This document shows, one piece after another, positions 7,069 to 16,163 of a DNA stretch of 64,000 nucleotides. Origin of the DNA: DAIPKP01 sp964545875 (lineage in GTDB: Bacteria > Synergistota > Synergistia > Synergistales > Aminiphilaceae); the NCBI GenBank assembly GCA_964545875.1, contig CAZJHH010000003.1:186001-250000 (forward strand). The letters are read 5' to 3'. The position numbers and the translations under genes were made by a program. The notes under the pieces are model-generated. The model did not search any database and was not told the DNA's origin. It saw only the letters and a program-made list of their open reading frames with translations. The stretch's first letter is position 1, and every line of letters starts with the position of its first letter.

Positions 7069-8931
7069 GTGGCAAAGCAGAAGCGCGGTAGTGGGGGAGC
7101 CCGGGAAAAAAATACCTTCCCTCTCTTTGTTTCGAAAGAAACCGGGGGAGAACTTTCTCTCGTTCCTCAGTGGTTTACGGCATTGGTATTGCTCGTCTCT
7201 CTCGGGCTGCCGAACATCATTTTTTCCGGCCTTTATTGGTATGATACCCTGCACATCATGAAATGGGCGGTGGCCCTCGTTCCCGTGGGGTTTCTCTGCC
7301 TCTGGGGAGGATACCGACTCATCCGGTACTATCCCAAACGACTCTCCTTCTCGCTGGATCCCTTCGGGGTTCTCTGGGGAGTGCTTCTCTTCTTCGTTAC
7401 CCTTCAGCCTCTCTGGATAGACTTCTCCTCCTGGCCCACCTTCGCCAAGGAATGGATCTTTTTCGCCTCCCTCTTCGGGCTCTACGTAATTGCCCGGCAG
7501 CTTCCTCAAGCCTGGTGGGATCGCTGGCTCAAGTGGATTCTTCTTCTCGGAGGAGCCAACGCCGCGGCCAACGTGATCTTTGCGGAGATCCAACAGCGGG
7601 GTTTTCCCGAAATTGCCCCTTTCATCATGAACGTGAAAATATACATCGGCAACACCGGACAGATGAACATGTTCGGTCTCTGGTGTGCCATAGCGGTGTT
7701 CGGCTGCATCCATCTCTGGATCTCCGGGGCCTTCCGCAAGGAGAGTGGTTCAACCTCCTTCTGGAGCTGGCTGAACGCCCTCTTCCTCGTCATCTCCTTC
7801 TGGGGGCTCTGGAACTCCACCAGCCGTTCCGCCATCCTCTCCCTGGTGGTGGGGCTCTTCTTTCTCGGAGTGGGATACTGGCGGGGAGGCTTGCGCCCCT
7901 CCCGGCGCATTCTCGGAGGAATTCTTTTGCTGGGGCTTCTTCCCATGCTGCTCTCCTTCTCTTTCGGAAGGGGAGCCTCTCTGGCTCATAAGTCCCTGGA
8001 GGTGGTGACGGAGACCAAAAGCATCGCCGGCCGTGACAGTATCTGGGCCACCGCCCTCACCATGATCGCCCAGAACCCCGTAAAGGGGGTGGGGCTTGGG
8101 CATTTCAAGTGGAACTACCTGGAGGCCCAGAAGGAGATGTTCCAGCGCTTCGAAACCATGCCTTTCCGCTACACCTACTGGGCTCATAACGAAATCTTCC
8201 AGTGGTTCGCCGAAACGGGCTTTCTCGGGGGAATGCTTCTTCTCGGAGGGGCTCTCTTCTGGTTCGTCTCCTTTATCACCGCCCTGGTGCGCAAGAAGCC
8301 CCTTCCCTCCTGGGCTATCTGGGCCAACGGTCTTCTCTGCCTCTTCTGGTTCAACGCCCTCTGGACCCGGCCCTTCCACCGCATCGAAAACTCCCTCTGG
8401 CTGGCCCTGGCCTTCGCCCTGGCCTCCAGTGCGGGAACCTTTCTTCCTTTGGAGATGCCCCGCCTCAAGAAGGATGCCTGGCTCGTCCGTTCCTTCGGGG
8501 GGCTTCTCGTGATCTGCTCCCTGGGGGGGCTCGTCTTCGGAGTGGACGGCATGGTGGCTGATCGGCTTCTCGCCCGGGCCCGGGTGGCCTCCTCGCTCCA
8601 GGAGCGGGGCGAGCTCGCCGAACGGGCGGGCAAACATCTCATGAAGCGCACCGAGGCGGAAAAATTCCTGGCGGATCTTCAGATTGCCGTGGCCGCCCAC
8701 ACGAAGAACAGAGATCTCTTTCTCCAGGGACTTGACAAGCTTGCCCGGTACTTCGAAAAGGAGCCCACCGCGGCGGATCTCGCCCGGCTTCTCGAAGCGA
8801 GCAACCGGCTTCAGAGCAGGCCTCATCTGGAGATATTCTCGGCCTACCTCAAGCCCGGTACCTATCGTTACGGAGCTTCGGGCGGATCCGGAGCTTCCCG
8901 TGAAGGCTCTTCTCCGAATTCCGGCGAGTAG
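7069..8931 (+). CDS. O-antigen ligase/polymerase-like membrane protein (Wzy_C family)
   Basis: A 620-residue polytopic protein with about ten membrane segments in the first 450 residues and a soluble C-terminal region. Typical elements of the Wzy_C/O-antigen-ligase fold are visible: a segment NSTSRSAILSLVVGLFFLGVG, the large periplasmic loop with GRDSIWATALTMIAQNPVKGVGLGHF, and AHNEIFQWFAETGFLGGML (the conserved HN and GxxG part). Such enzymes transfer or polymerise undecaprenyl-linked glycans, and a subset glycosylate pilins. The GTG start has an AAGGAGG upstream. It directly precedes and overlaps the first Gsp-type pseudopilin gene, so pilin or exoprotein O-glycosylation is an alternative to LPS ligation; that is inference from context. 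Confidence 0.7.
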   Translation: MAKQKRGSGGAREKNTFPLFVSKETGGELSLVPQWFTALVLLVSLGLPNIIFSGLYWYDTLHIMKWAVALVPVGFLCLWGGYRLIRYYPKRLSFSLDPFGVLWGVLLFFVTLQPLWIDFSSWPTFAKEWIFFASLFGLYVIARQLPQAWWDRWLKWILLLGGANAAANVIFAEIQQRGFPEIAPFIMNVKIYIGNTGQMNMFGLWCAIAVFGCIHLWISGAFRKESGSTSFWSWLNALFLVISFWGLWNSTSRSAILSLVVGLFFLGVGYWRGGLRPSRRILGGILLLGLLPMLLSFSFGRGASLAHKSLEVVTETKSIAGRDSIWATALTMIAQNPVKGVGLGHFKWNYLEAQKEMFQRFETMPFRYTYWAHNEIFQWFAETGFLGGMLLLGGALFWFVSFITALVRKKPLPSWAIWANGLLCLFWFNALWTRPFHRIENSLWLALAFALASSAGTFLPLEMPRLKKDAWLVRSFGGLLVICSLGGLVFGVDGMVADRLLARARVASSLQERGELAERAGKHLMKRTEAEKFLADLQIAVAAHTKNRDLFLQGLDKLARYFEKEPTAADLARLLEASNRLQSRPHLEIFSAYLKPGTYRYGASGGSGASREGSSPNSGE

Positions 8932-9607
8932 CTTGCCGGAAAAGAGTCGCCCCGCCCGCAAAAGAGGCTTCACCCTCTTCGAAATCCTCCTGGTGGTGGC
9001 CCTGTCCGCTCTGGTGGTAACCCTGGGAGTGGCTCCGGTGACCCGGGTGGTACGGAACGTGGTGGATACGGAAAAACAGGTGGGGCAAAACGAATCCCTT
9101 CGCATGGCGGCCCGGCGGATGGCGGGGGATATGCAGCAGCGCAGCGCCCTCCCCGAAAACGCCAAAGTGGCCTTTCGCATCGTTCCCCGGGCGAAGTTCG
9201 GAGACGTGAAGGACGACGTGGTGATCTTCTGGAGCGCCGCTCCCCTTCTCCAGGGGCGTTCCGTAAGCAGCGTGGCCTACGCCATTCTCCGGGAGGATTT
9301 TCTGGGAGCCTTCGGGGATCTCGAAAAACAGAAAAAATCCGTCACTCCTCCTCAGGGGCTCTACCGGTGGTTTCTTCCGGGGCTTCTTCCGGACGAGGTG
9401 GATCCCGACAAGCTCATTCCTTCCGAGGGACAGCTCGTTCTACCTCGAGTGGAATCCTTTCGGGTGGAGGTTCATGATGGAGGAAACTGGAAAAACCGCT
9501 ACGAGGGGAAGATTCCCCTGGGAGTGCGCATCGAGATAGGCCGTTCCTCCTTGAAAAAAGGGGACGAGAAAGAAGAGTGCGTCTATGAAGACTGGTTCCC
9601 CCGGTAG
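8900..9607 (+). CDS. Type II secretion pseudopilin (GspJ/GspH-like)
   Basis: About 235 residues. A class III signal peptide ends in KRGFTLFEILLVVALSALVV, with the prepilin-peptidase G/F site and the conserved Glu at +5. The rest is a soluble globular domain. Length and position before GspK suggest a minor pseudopilin such as GspJ. The GTG at 8900 puts about 22 residues before the cleavage site and overlaps the end of the upstream gene; a longer in-frame extension back to 8684 would lie entirely inside that gene and is rejected. The subtype is not certain. Confidence 0.75.
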   Translation: MKALLRIPASSLPEKSRPARKRGFTLFEILLVVALSALVVTLGVAPVTRVVRNVVDTEKQVGQNESLRMAARRMAGDMQQRSALPENAKVAFRIVPRAKFGDVKDDVVIFWSAAPLLQGRSVSSVAYAILREDFLGAFGDLEKQKKSVTPPQGLYRWFLPGLLPDEVDPDKLIPSEGQLVLPRVESFRVEVHDGGNWKNRYEGKIPLGVRIEIGRSSLKKGDEKEECVYEDWFPR

Positions 9608-10490
9608 GGGGCGAAGAGGTTTCGTTCTTGCGGCGATTCTTCTCGCCAGCACCGTGCTTGTCACGGTGAGCGTGGCCTTTGCCTGGTTCGCCCGGCTTCA
9701 GCTTACGGGGGTGCTCGGAGAGCGTCAGGATTTGCAGTCCCGAAGCCTCGCCTTCGTGGGAGCCTACTATGCCGCCCGGGGGCTCGTGCTCGATAAAAAC
9801 GGCTACGATTCTCCCGAAGAAGCCTGGTTTCAGCCCCTGGCGTTTCCTCTTCAGGGGGTTCAGGTGGTTTTTCACCTGCAGCCGCAGGATTACAAGCTCC
9901 CCCTGAACAACCTTTTTCTTCCGGACGGGGAAACCCTTCGTTCCGAATTGAACAGAGCCTGGCAGGAGCTTTGGAAAAAGCTCGAAAAAGAGGATCTCAC
10001 CTGGAAGGTTCTGGATTTTCTCGATCCCGACGCCACCCCCCGGCTCTCGGGGAGAGAGGGGGAGGAGAATCTGGACCGCTCCCTGGGAGATTTCTCGGAG
10101 CTTCTTCTCTGCCCGGGCATATCCCCGGAAATTCTGAAGGAGCTCCAAAAATACTGCACCCTCTGGGGAGGAAGAACCATCAATCTCAATACCATCACCC
10201 CCGAGGCCTACGGTCTTCTCGATGCGGATCTTACCGAGGAGGCCGGAAGAGATTTCGAAAGGTGGCGCCGGGATCACCCCCTTAAAAGCCTGGGAGATCT
10301 CGAAAAATTCGGTAATTTCCCCGACAGCGCCCTTCCTCGGCTTATGGGGCTTCTCGGGGTGGAGAGCACCTTTTTCCGCCTGGAGATACAGCTTACCTGG
10401 AACAACCAATGGATCTCCCGCTACGAAGCCATGCTTCGCAAGGACGGGGAGACGGTGGAACTCGTTTTTTGGAGGGATCTCTACGAATGA
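9585..10490 (+). CDS. gspK: Type II secretion system protein K (GspK-like)
   Basis: A 301-residue minor pseudopilin. The N-terminus RRGFVLAAILLASTVLVTVSV is a prepilin-like signal/anchor lacking the usual +5 Glu, which is the known peculiarity of GspK at the tip of the pseudopilus. The interior has PLNNLFLP near residue 105 and INLNTITPEAYGLLDADL near 200, both typical of the helical GspK insertion domain (helix-hairpin-helix-like repeats). The start lies inside the preceding pseudopilin gene and the stop overlaps the next start (ATGA), so the genes are translationally coupled. Confidence 0.8.
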   Translation: MKTGSPGRGRRGFVLAAILLASTVLVTVSVAFAWFARLQLTGVLGERQDLQSRSLAFVGAYYAARGLVLDKNGYDSPEEAWFQPLAFPLQGVQVVFHLQPQDYKLPLNNLFLPDGETLRSELNRAWQELWKKLEKEDLTWKVLDFLDPDATPRLSGREGEENLDRSLGDFSELLLCPGISPEILKELQKYCTLWGGRTINLNTITPEAYGLLDADLTEEAGRDFERWRRDHPLKSLGDLEKFGNFPDSALPRLMGLLGVESTFFRLEIQLTWNNQWISRYEAMLRKDGETVELVFWRDLYE

Positions 10491-11665
10491 AGCAGAAAAA
10501 AGCCCCCCCCTGCTGTTTCCGGGTGGGGGAGAAAATACATCTCTACAGCGAAGAGGGGTTTCAGATACTGGATTCCATGCCCCGAAGAGAGGAGATCGTG
10601 GTGGGGCTTCCCTTTCGCACCCTCTCCCTGGAGCCCTTTGCCTACCCCTTCGCGCACCGGGGAAGAATTCGGGATGCCCTGAGAATGCAGTACCGCCATC
10701 TTCTTCCCAATCCCGAAGCGGTGGAAATTCTGCCTCTCATCTTTTCCCGCAAGGGCAAGCAGAGCCGGGGGGCCGCATGGATATGGAGCCGGGAAGAGGG
10801 AAATCCCCGGGAATGGTGTCCCCGGAACGAAGGAAGCCGGGTACTCTACTGGCCTCTTCCGCTTCTCTTCATGTCCCTTCCCGAAGGAGATGCGGCGTAT
10901 CGGGCCCTGGGCTGCGAAGAGCCGGAAGGCGGAGCGTCTCTCCTGGTCTTTCGGGAGGGGTTTCCCTTTCTCCATCGCCATGTCCGGAGCCTTCCCGGAG
11001 AAGACCAGCTCCGTCGGGAGCTCGGTGAGGATCTTCGCTATACCACTGTGAATCCCGAAGAGCCCGGAGAATCTCCCCAAGCCTTCTGGAGTAGGTGGAG
11101 CGCCTTCTGGAACGCCTATCCCCAACTTCACGAAACGGACCTCTCCTCCGGCGGGGTGGAGCATCTCTTTGCCCGGGACGAGCGGCTCAAACCGGTACTT
11201 CGCGTTCTTGCGGGGGTTTTCGCCGCGGGAATCTTCTTCGGGGGCATTCAGGGGTATTCCCTCTACGAACTCCGTCAGCAGGGAGAGCTTTACGAGGAAA
11301 AAATGCATCGGGCCTACGGGGCGGCCTTTCCCAACGAACGTATCCGGGATCCCCTGAGCCAGGCCCGGGGAAAGCTTCGCTCCCTGGGAACTCCGGGAGA
11401 AAAAACCGGCATGGATCTCGAAGAGGTACTCACCTTTCTGGGAGACACCTGGAAGGAACTTCCTCCGGGAGTAGTGGCGGAATCTCTCCGCTTCACCTCC
11501 CAGAGAGCGGAGGTGGTGGGATCCGCCACGGAAGTGGCCCAGGTACAGCAAATCCGACGGGCCTTTCCCCAGGGAGGGCTTCATGCCTCTCTGGAAGGAA
11601 TACAGCAGATTCCCGGCAGCTCTTCCATCCGCTTTACCATTTACCTGGAAGGGGCGAAACCATGA
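10487..11665 (+). CDS. GspL-like assembly platform protein
   Basis: About 392 residues. The cytoplasmic N-terminal part is actin-like/GspL-like in layout. One membrane segment near residues 240-262 (VLRVLAGVFAAGIFFGGIQG) precedes a periplasmic ferredoxin-like tail with a coiled-coil-prone start. In type II secretion GspL joins the ATPase GspE to the inner-membrane platform. The assignment rests mainly on order (K-L-M-N-C), topology and size, since sequence identity in GspL is low. The ATG at 10487 overlaps the gspK stop as ATGA and the stop overlaps the next ATG in the same way. Confidence 0.6.
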   Translation: MKQKKAPPCCFRVGEKIHLYSEEGFQILDSMPRREEIVVGLPFRTLSLEPFAYPFAHRGRIRDALRMQYRHLLPNPEAVEILPLIFSRKGKQSRGAAWIWSREEGNPREWCPRNEGSRVLYWPLPLLFMSLPEGDAAYRALGCEEPEGGASLLVFREGFPFLHRHVRSLPGEDQLRRELGEDLRYTTVNPEEPGESPQAFWSRWSAFWNAYPQLHETDLSSGGVEHLFARDERLKPVLRVLAGVFAAGIFFGGIQGYSLYELRQQGELYEEKMHRAYGAAFPNERIRDPLSQARGKLRSLGTPGEKTGMDLEEVLTFLGDTWKELPPGVVAESLRFTSQRAEVVGSATEVAQVQQIRRAFPQGGLHASLEGIQQIPGSSSIRFTIYLEGAKP

Positions 11666-12174
11666 AAATCTCCCTGGACTCTCTCCGGGAATCCTTTCAG
11701 TCTCTTCGGGAGCATCCTTCGGGACAGAAAATTCTGCTCCTCTTCGCGGGAGTGGTAGTCCTTTGGGGAGCAGGGCTCTTTTACCTTACCCCTCTCCGGA
11801 ACGATGAGATGCAACGAGTGGCCCTTCTGCGGGAGCGCTCCGCCATTCTTGCCCAGGTTCTCCGGCAGCATGCGCTACTGGCGGGCTCCGGAGAGATTCG
11901 AGAGGAAGGCTCTCTGGAGGAGGAACCCCTGGAGGCTCTCAACCGGGTACTCCAGTCGCTGAGCCTTCAGAACGCCATCTCCCAGCTCACCGCTTCGGAT
12001 GAGCGGATTTCCTTCGCTCTGGAGGGACTCTATGGGGAGAGGCTCCTTACCCTTCTGCAGCAGCTTCGCCTTTCTGGGCTCTTCGTGGAGAGTGCGGAAC
12101 TTCGGGTTCTCGGAGAGGGAGAAGATACAACCTATGCCCTGGTGGTGGCGGTTCGGGGAGGGGACACCCCATGA
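11662..12174 (+). CDS. GspM-like (PilO-fold) assembly protein
   Basis: About 170 residues. A membrane segment at about residues 24-42 (ILLLFAGVVVLWGAGLFYL) is followed by a periplasmic coiled coil (RVALLRERSAILAQVLRQH) and a compact alpha/beta domain that matches the GspM/PilO plan. GspM binds GspL in the inner-membrane platform. Evidence is topology, size and position. Both ends overlap neighbours by ATGA-type junctions. Confidence 0.6.
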   Translation: MKISLDSLRESFQSLREHPSGQKILLLFAGVVVLWGAGLFYLTPLRNDEMQRVALLRERSAILAQVLRQHALLAGSGEIREEGSLEEEPLEALNRVLQSLSLQNAISQLTASDERISFALEGLYGERLLTLLQQLRLSGLFVESAELRVLGEGEDTTYALVVAVRGGDTP

Positions 12175-12776
12175 AACGGAGCATGAAAATTCTCGGAGGA
12201 GGATTTTTTCTCCTTCTGGCGACTTTGATATCCGCATTTCTGTTCTTTCCCTGGGAGGCCTCGGGACGCCTCGGGGGAATTCTTCTTCAGAGGCAGCTCG
12301 CCCCCCAGGGGGTGGTCCTCGCCTGGCAGGATCTGGAAAGCCCCGGAGCGGGAGCCTTTCGGATCTTCTCTCCCCGGGTGGAGCTTCCCATGGCGGAGCT
12401 CTCCCTGGCGGAGTGTACTCTTGCTCTGGGATGGGGAGAATCTCTCCGGCGCATTGCCGGGGTGCTGGATCTCTCCTTCGGTGCGGGGGATCTCCAGGTT
12501 TTCGGAAAGAACCTCTCCTGGACCGGAGGATCCGCCCGGGTGGTTTACAAGAGCGGAATCCTGAATATCCAGTCCTTTCGCTCCTCCGGAGAATTTCGTG
12601 CTCAGGGAGATCTTGTCTTCTCCTTCGAGACCCGGCGCATTCTCACCGCCGCCATGACCATCCGGATTCCTCCGGAGAAGGACGAACTCTTCGCCCCCCT
12701 CCAGGGCTTTCTCCCCCTTCGGAAGGGTTCCGAACCGGGACAGTGGTTTCTCGAACGAAAGGAGGATACCCCATGA
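12171..12776 (+). CDS. GspN-like protein of the secretion operon
   Basis: A 201-residue protein with an N-terminal signal anchor (ILGGGFFLLLATLISAFLFF) and a beta-rich periplasmic remainder without obvious motifs. The place between GspM and GspC, the ATGA overlaps on both sides and the AsmA-like beta-strand character agree with GspN, an accessory component present in only some type II systems. I cannot confirm this by specific residues. Confidence 0.5.
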   Translation: MKRSMKILGGGFFLLLATLISAFLFFPWEASGRLGGILLQRQLAPQGVVLAWQDLESPGAGAFRIFSPRVELPMAELSLAECTLALGWGESLRRIAGVLDLSFGAGDLQVFGKNLSWTGGSARVVYKSGILNIQSFRSSGEFRAQGDLVFSFETRRILTAAMTIRIPPEKDELFAPLQGFLPLRKGSEPGQWFLERKEDTP

Positions 12777-13720
12777 TACGAAACATCTTTTCGGGCTCCA
12801 GGATTTCCGATGTTCTCAAGATGGGACATCCCCGGATGCTCCTCTCCGCGGGAATTCTCCTTTTCGGGGGGCTCCTGCTGGGATGGGGAGGTGCCACGAT
12901 TCTCGGAAATGTCATGGAAAAACAGGCTGCCCGGCTCTGGGATCCCTTCTCTCAAAAGGGCGGGGCCCTCTACGATTCCCGGGGAGGGGGAGATCTTCCC
13001 GGGGGCATGCGCCTCTTCCTGGATAAAAGTCCCTTCGGCGTGCTCTCCCGAAAGGAAGCGCCTCCGGAGCAGCCTCAGAATCAGAAAAAGGAATCTCCCC
13101 TGGCGCACCAGCTCGAAGATCTTCAGATCACCGGAACCGTGGCGGGCATTCTTGCCCTGGGAAACACCTCCCAGGGGCGGGTGCTTTTGGAGCAGGGGGA
13201 GATCTTCCGGGGTTTTCTGGTGGCCATGATAACCGGGGACGGGGTTTACTTCGATCCTCAGGACGGAGGAGAACCGGTGATAAAGAGTCTTCTCTTCGGT
13301 GCCCAGGGAGCCAAAGCTTCCAGCAGAGCCCCGAAAAATCCCACCCCGGCACCCCAGGCCATATCTCCGGCCCGGCAGGATATCAAGCCCGCCACTCCGG
13401 ACAGTGCGGGGCAGGTGAGCCGGAACCTGGTGAACAGTCTGCTCATGAACCCCTTCGACGAGCTCAAGAAGGTGCGTCTCCAGCCCAAGCATACCGAGGG
13501 GAAACCCGAAGGGCTCGAGGTGGCGTATATAGAACAGGACAGCATCCTCGCCACTCTGGGAGTGCGCCAGGGTGACGTGGTGCAGGGGCTCAACGGCATC
13601 CGGATAAACCACATGGGGGACGTGGCGAATGCCATCAACTCTCTCATGGGGGGAAAACGCTTCGACGTCACCGTTATCCGGGAGGGCAAACAGGAGCTCT
13701 TGAGCTACCAGGTGCAGTGA
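12773..13720 (+). CDS. gspC: Type II secretion system protein C (GspC) with PDZ domain
   Basis: About 315 residues. One membrane segment lies near 24-44 (MLLSAGILLFGGLLLGWGG), then a homology-region domain (LEDLQITGTVAGILALGNTSQ), a Pro/Ala linker and a C-terminal PDZ-like domain (GLEVAYIEQDSILATLGVRQ, then GDVVQGLNGIRINHMGDVAN). GspC links the inner-membrane platform with the GspD secretin through the homology region, and the PDZ takes part in substrate handling. The ATG at 12773 overlaps the stop of the GspN-like gene; an upstream extension in the same frame is only a shadow of the neighbours. Confidence 0.82.
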   Translation: MIRNIFSGSRISDVLKMGHPRMLLSAGILLFGGLLLGWGGATILGNVMEKQAARLWDPFSQKGGALYDSRGGGDLPGGMRLFLDKSPFGVLSRKEAPPEQPQNQKKESPLAHQLEDLQITGTVAGILALGNTSQGRVLLEQGEIFRGFLVAMITGDGVYFDPQDGGEPVIKSLLFGAQGAKASSRAPKNPTPAPQAISPARQDIKPATPDSAGQVSRNLVNSLLMNPFDELKKVRLQPKHTEGKPEGLEVAYIEQDSILATLGVRQGDVVQGLNGIRINHMGDVANAINSLMGGKRFDVTVIREGKQELLSYQVQ

Positions 13721-14100
13721 TGAAACCACATAATCGAAAGGCTTTCCTCGGGGGCGGAACCTCCGAAAAAAGATGCGGATTCCGCCGGGGGTTCACCCTT
13801 CTGGAGGTTTTGATGGCGGTGGGTATCATGGGACTCGTGGTGGTGGGATGTCTCAAGCTCACCCTGGTGGCCCAGAAAACCCTCCGGGAGGTGGCAGTAC
13901 AGCGTCAACTCCTGGACCACGCCAGAAGCCTTCTTATTCAGGACAAGCGAGGAGTGCTCCCGGACCGGGGAAGCGAAGGAGAGCTCTCCTGGGAGATCGA
14001 GAAAAAGGATCAGCAGGCGGAACAGGGAAATTTTTCTCTCTCCTACCGGATTATCACGGTACACTATCAGGGAAGAAACGTGCAGTTTCACATGCCCTGA
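13720..14100 (+). CDS. Type II secretion pseudopilin (GspI/GspG-like)
   Basis: About 126 residues. The prepilin-peptidase motif and hydrophobic helix FRRGFTLLEVLMAVGIMGLV are textbook (Gly at -1, Phe +1, Glu +5), and the short globular domain is GspI-sized. It lacks the calcium-binding signature expected in the major pseudopilin GspG, so I favour a minor pseudopilin. The ATG at 13720 overlaps the gspC stop; a GTG three bases upstream is the alternative. About 100 bases with a weak AAAGGG...CCCTTT hairpin separate it from gspD. Confidence 0.75.
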   Translation: MKPHNRKAFLGGGTSEKRCGFRRGFTLLEVLMAVGIMGLVVVGCLKLTLVAQKTLREVAVQRQLLDHARSLLIQDKRGVLPDRGSEGELSWEIEKKDQQAEQGNFSLSYRIITVHYQGRNVQFHMP

Positions 14101-14204
14101 GGTCTCGAAAGTAAGCGTGCACATGATACGAACTACAATGGAGTTGGATAAAGGGACTTCTCTCGTACAAGGGCCCTTTACACCAGAAAAATGGGGGAGA
14201 AGAA

Positions 14205-16163
14205 ATGCGTAGAAAAAGGTCGTTGGCAACGGGATTTCTGGGAATATGTCTCCTTTCCTGTCTTTTCCTGGGAGCCCTCTTTCCGCAGTTTGACGTAAGC
14301 CAAGCCGCGGAGGACGAAATGGACCTGGTCCAGGCGGCCCGGCTCATGCGGGAATCCGGGCAGGTGCAGTTTAACTTCAAGGATCTGGATATCCTTCTCT
14401 TCGTGCGGTTCATGTCGGAACTTCTGCAGGAAAACATTCTGGTGGATCCCGGCGTCAAGGGGACCATCACCATCGTCTCCACCCGATCCATTTCGGTGGA
14501 GGATTCCCGAAAGGTCATGCTCTCTGCCCTGGAGATGAACGGCCTCTCCCTTCAGAGCGAGGGGGGCTATTCCAAGGTGCGGAGTTCCAACACCGGTCCC
14601 AGCACGGATAACGTGATCCGCAAGGGTCGGGTAGGGCCGGGATACGGAGAGGAGTTCATCGTCCAGGTGGTTCCTCTGGACTACACCTCCAGCGCCAACG
14701 TACAGCAGGCGTTGCAGACGGTGATCGGCAAGGTCATCGGGGTCTTTCCCGTGGACAGCGGCCGGGGAGTGGTGCTTACCGGCAAGGCCACGGAGGTGCA
14801 GAAAGCCCTGGGGGTTATCAATGCTCTCGACGTGCCGGACAGCGTCCGCAAGGTCTACGTGATTCCCCTGGAGCACACCAACCCCGCCTATCTGGCGGAG
14901 TATCTCAACAAACTGGTGGGGGCCAAAACTCCGGAGCTCGAAGGAGTCTTCGCCCTGGGGCTCGACAAGGATACCAAGCTTCTGGTGGTGGCGGACAACT
15001 ACGCCATCGATGCGGTGCGCCGCATCGTAAGGGCCTTCGATATAAAATCCACCAAGGACGAGACACCCTTTCATGTGCACAAGCTTCATAACTCGGACGC
15101 CACCGAGGTGGCGGCGCAGCTCAGCCAGATCATCGCCGTGGCGGCAAGCCTTGCGCCGGATCAGAAGGGGCAGCTCCCCACCACGGTGGTGGCGGACATT
15201 CCCACCAACAGCCTCATTTTTGCGGCTCCTCCGGAACAGTACGAAAGCTTTCTCAAAATCATCGGGCAGCTCGATACCCAGCCCAAGCAGGTCATGCTTC
15301 GGGGGCTCATCGCCGAGGTAAGCCTTACCCGGCTCAACGATGCGGGCATCGACTGGGCCACCTGGGGAGGAAAGGTCTTCGGAGACGGAGTACTGGCGGG
15401 AAACATCCAGCTCGGGGAGAGCGGGGTGCCCTCGGAATTCCTGAGCTGGTTCAGCGACATCTCCAAAACCGAGACGGAGGACGAAGACGGCAACATTACC
15501 ACCACCTACGAAACCCAGGGGCTCATGTACGCCTACGTGCGGCTTCTCAACAAGTACAACGCCATCAACGTGCTCTCCATGCCCCGGCTTCTCTGCACGG
15601 ACAACAAGGAGAGTACCCTCATGGTGGGAGAAAACATCCCCCAGCTTCGGGCATCCACCGCAGACAGCACCAATCCCGGCTCTGTGGCGAACAGCTACGA
15701 ATACAAGGACGTGGGGCTGGTGCTCAAGGTAACCCCCCGGGTACGGGGAGACAACCTGGTGGCCCTGGATATCGAACAGCGGGTGGAAGACGTGCTCACC
15801 GCCATGACGAGTTCCACTCCGGTAACCTCCAAGCGTGAGATCAAGACCAGCGTTCTCGTGCGGGACGGACAGACGGTCATTTTGGGAGGCATCATCAAGG
15901 AGGCGGAGAAATCCCTCAAAAACCGGGTTCCCGGGCTCTCCTACATTCCCCTGATCGGCAACCTCTTCACCTCAACCAGCAAGCAGCGGGAAAAGGTGGA
16001 TCTCATGATCTTCCTCACTCCCTATATCCTGGAAACTCCCCAGGACGTGAGCGACTATACCCAGTACACGGTGCAGAGCGAAGGCCGGGGGCTCAGCCCC
16101 GAGGAGGAGACGGTGCAGCGCCGGCTCGAGGAGATGTACCGCGAGGCAGTGAAACAGCAATGA
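14205..16163 (+). CDS. gspD: Type II secretion system secretin GspD
   Basis: A 652-residue outer-membrane secretin. The N-terminal signal peptide is about residues 1-35. The N0 domain starts FNFKDLDILLFVRFMSELLQ, and N1-N3 modules follow (for example VIPLEHTNPAYLAEYLNKLV and HVHKLHNSDATEVAAQLSQI, each followed by IPTNSLIFAA-type strands). The C-terminal secretin barrel contains NVLSMPRLLCTDNKESTLMV, VGENIPQ, VGLVLKVTPRV and VILGGIIKEAEKSLKNRVPG, all family hallmarks. It forms the multimeric outer-membrane gate of the Gsp system, which implies a diderm cell. The stop overlaps the gspE ATG. Confidence 0.93.
   Translation: MRRKRSLATGFLGICLLSCLFLGALFPQFDVSQAAEDEMDLVQAARLMRESGQVQFNFKDLDILLFVRFMSELLQENILVDPGVKGTITIVSTRSISVEDSRKVMLSALEMNGLSLQSEGGYSKVRSSNTGPSTDNVIRKGRVGPGYGEEFIVQVVPLDYTSSANVQQALQTVIGKVIGVFPVDSGRGVVLTGKATEVQKALGVINALDVPDSVRKVYVIPLEHTNPAYLAEYLNKLVGAKTPELEGVFALGLDKDTKLLVVADNYAIDAVRRIVRAFDIKSTKDETPFHVHKLHNSDATEVAAQLSQIIAVAASLAPDQKGQLPTTVVADIPTNSLIFAAPPEQYESFLKIIGQLDTQPKQVMLRGLIAEVSLTRLNDAGIDWATWGGKVFGDGVLAGNIQLGESGVPSEFLSWFSDISKTETEDEDGNITTTYETQGLMYAYVRLLNKYNAINVLSMPRLLCTDNKESTLMVGENIPQLRASTADSTNPGSVANSYEYKDVGLVLKVTPRVRGDNLVALDIEQRVEDVLTAMTSSTPVTSKREIKTSVLVRDGQTVILGGIIKEAEKSLKNRVPGLSYIPLIGNLFTSTSKQREKVDLMIFLTPYILETPQDVSDYTQYTVQSEGRGLSPEEETVQRRLEEMYREAVKQQ

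Noticed and set aside
8684..8899. Extended start of the first pseudopilin
   Set aside because: It would lie inside the ligase-like gene and place the prepilin peptidase site too far from the N-terminus.
11999..12772. N-terminal extension of the GspC-like gene
   Set aside because: It runs through the GspM- and GspN-like genes in another frame; the ATG at 12773 has the operon's ATGA overlap.
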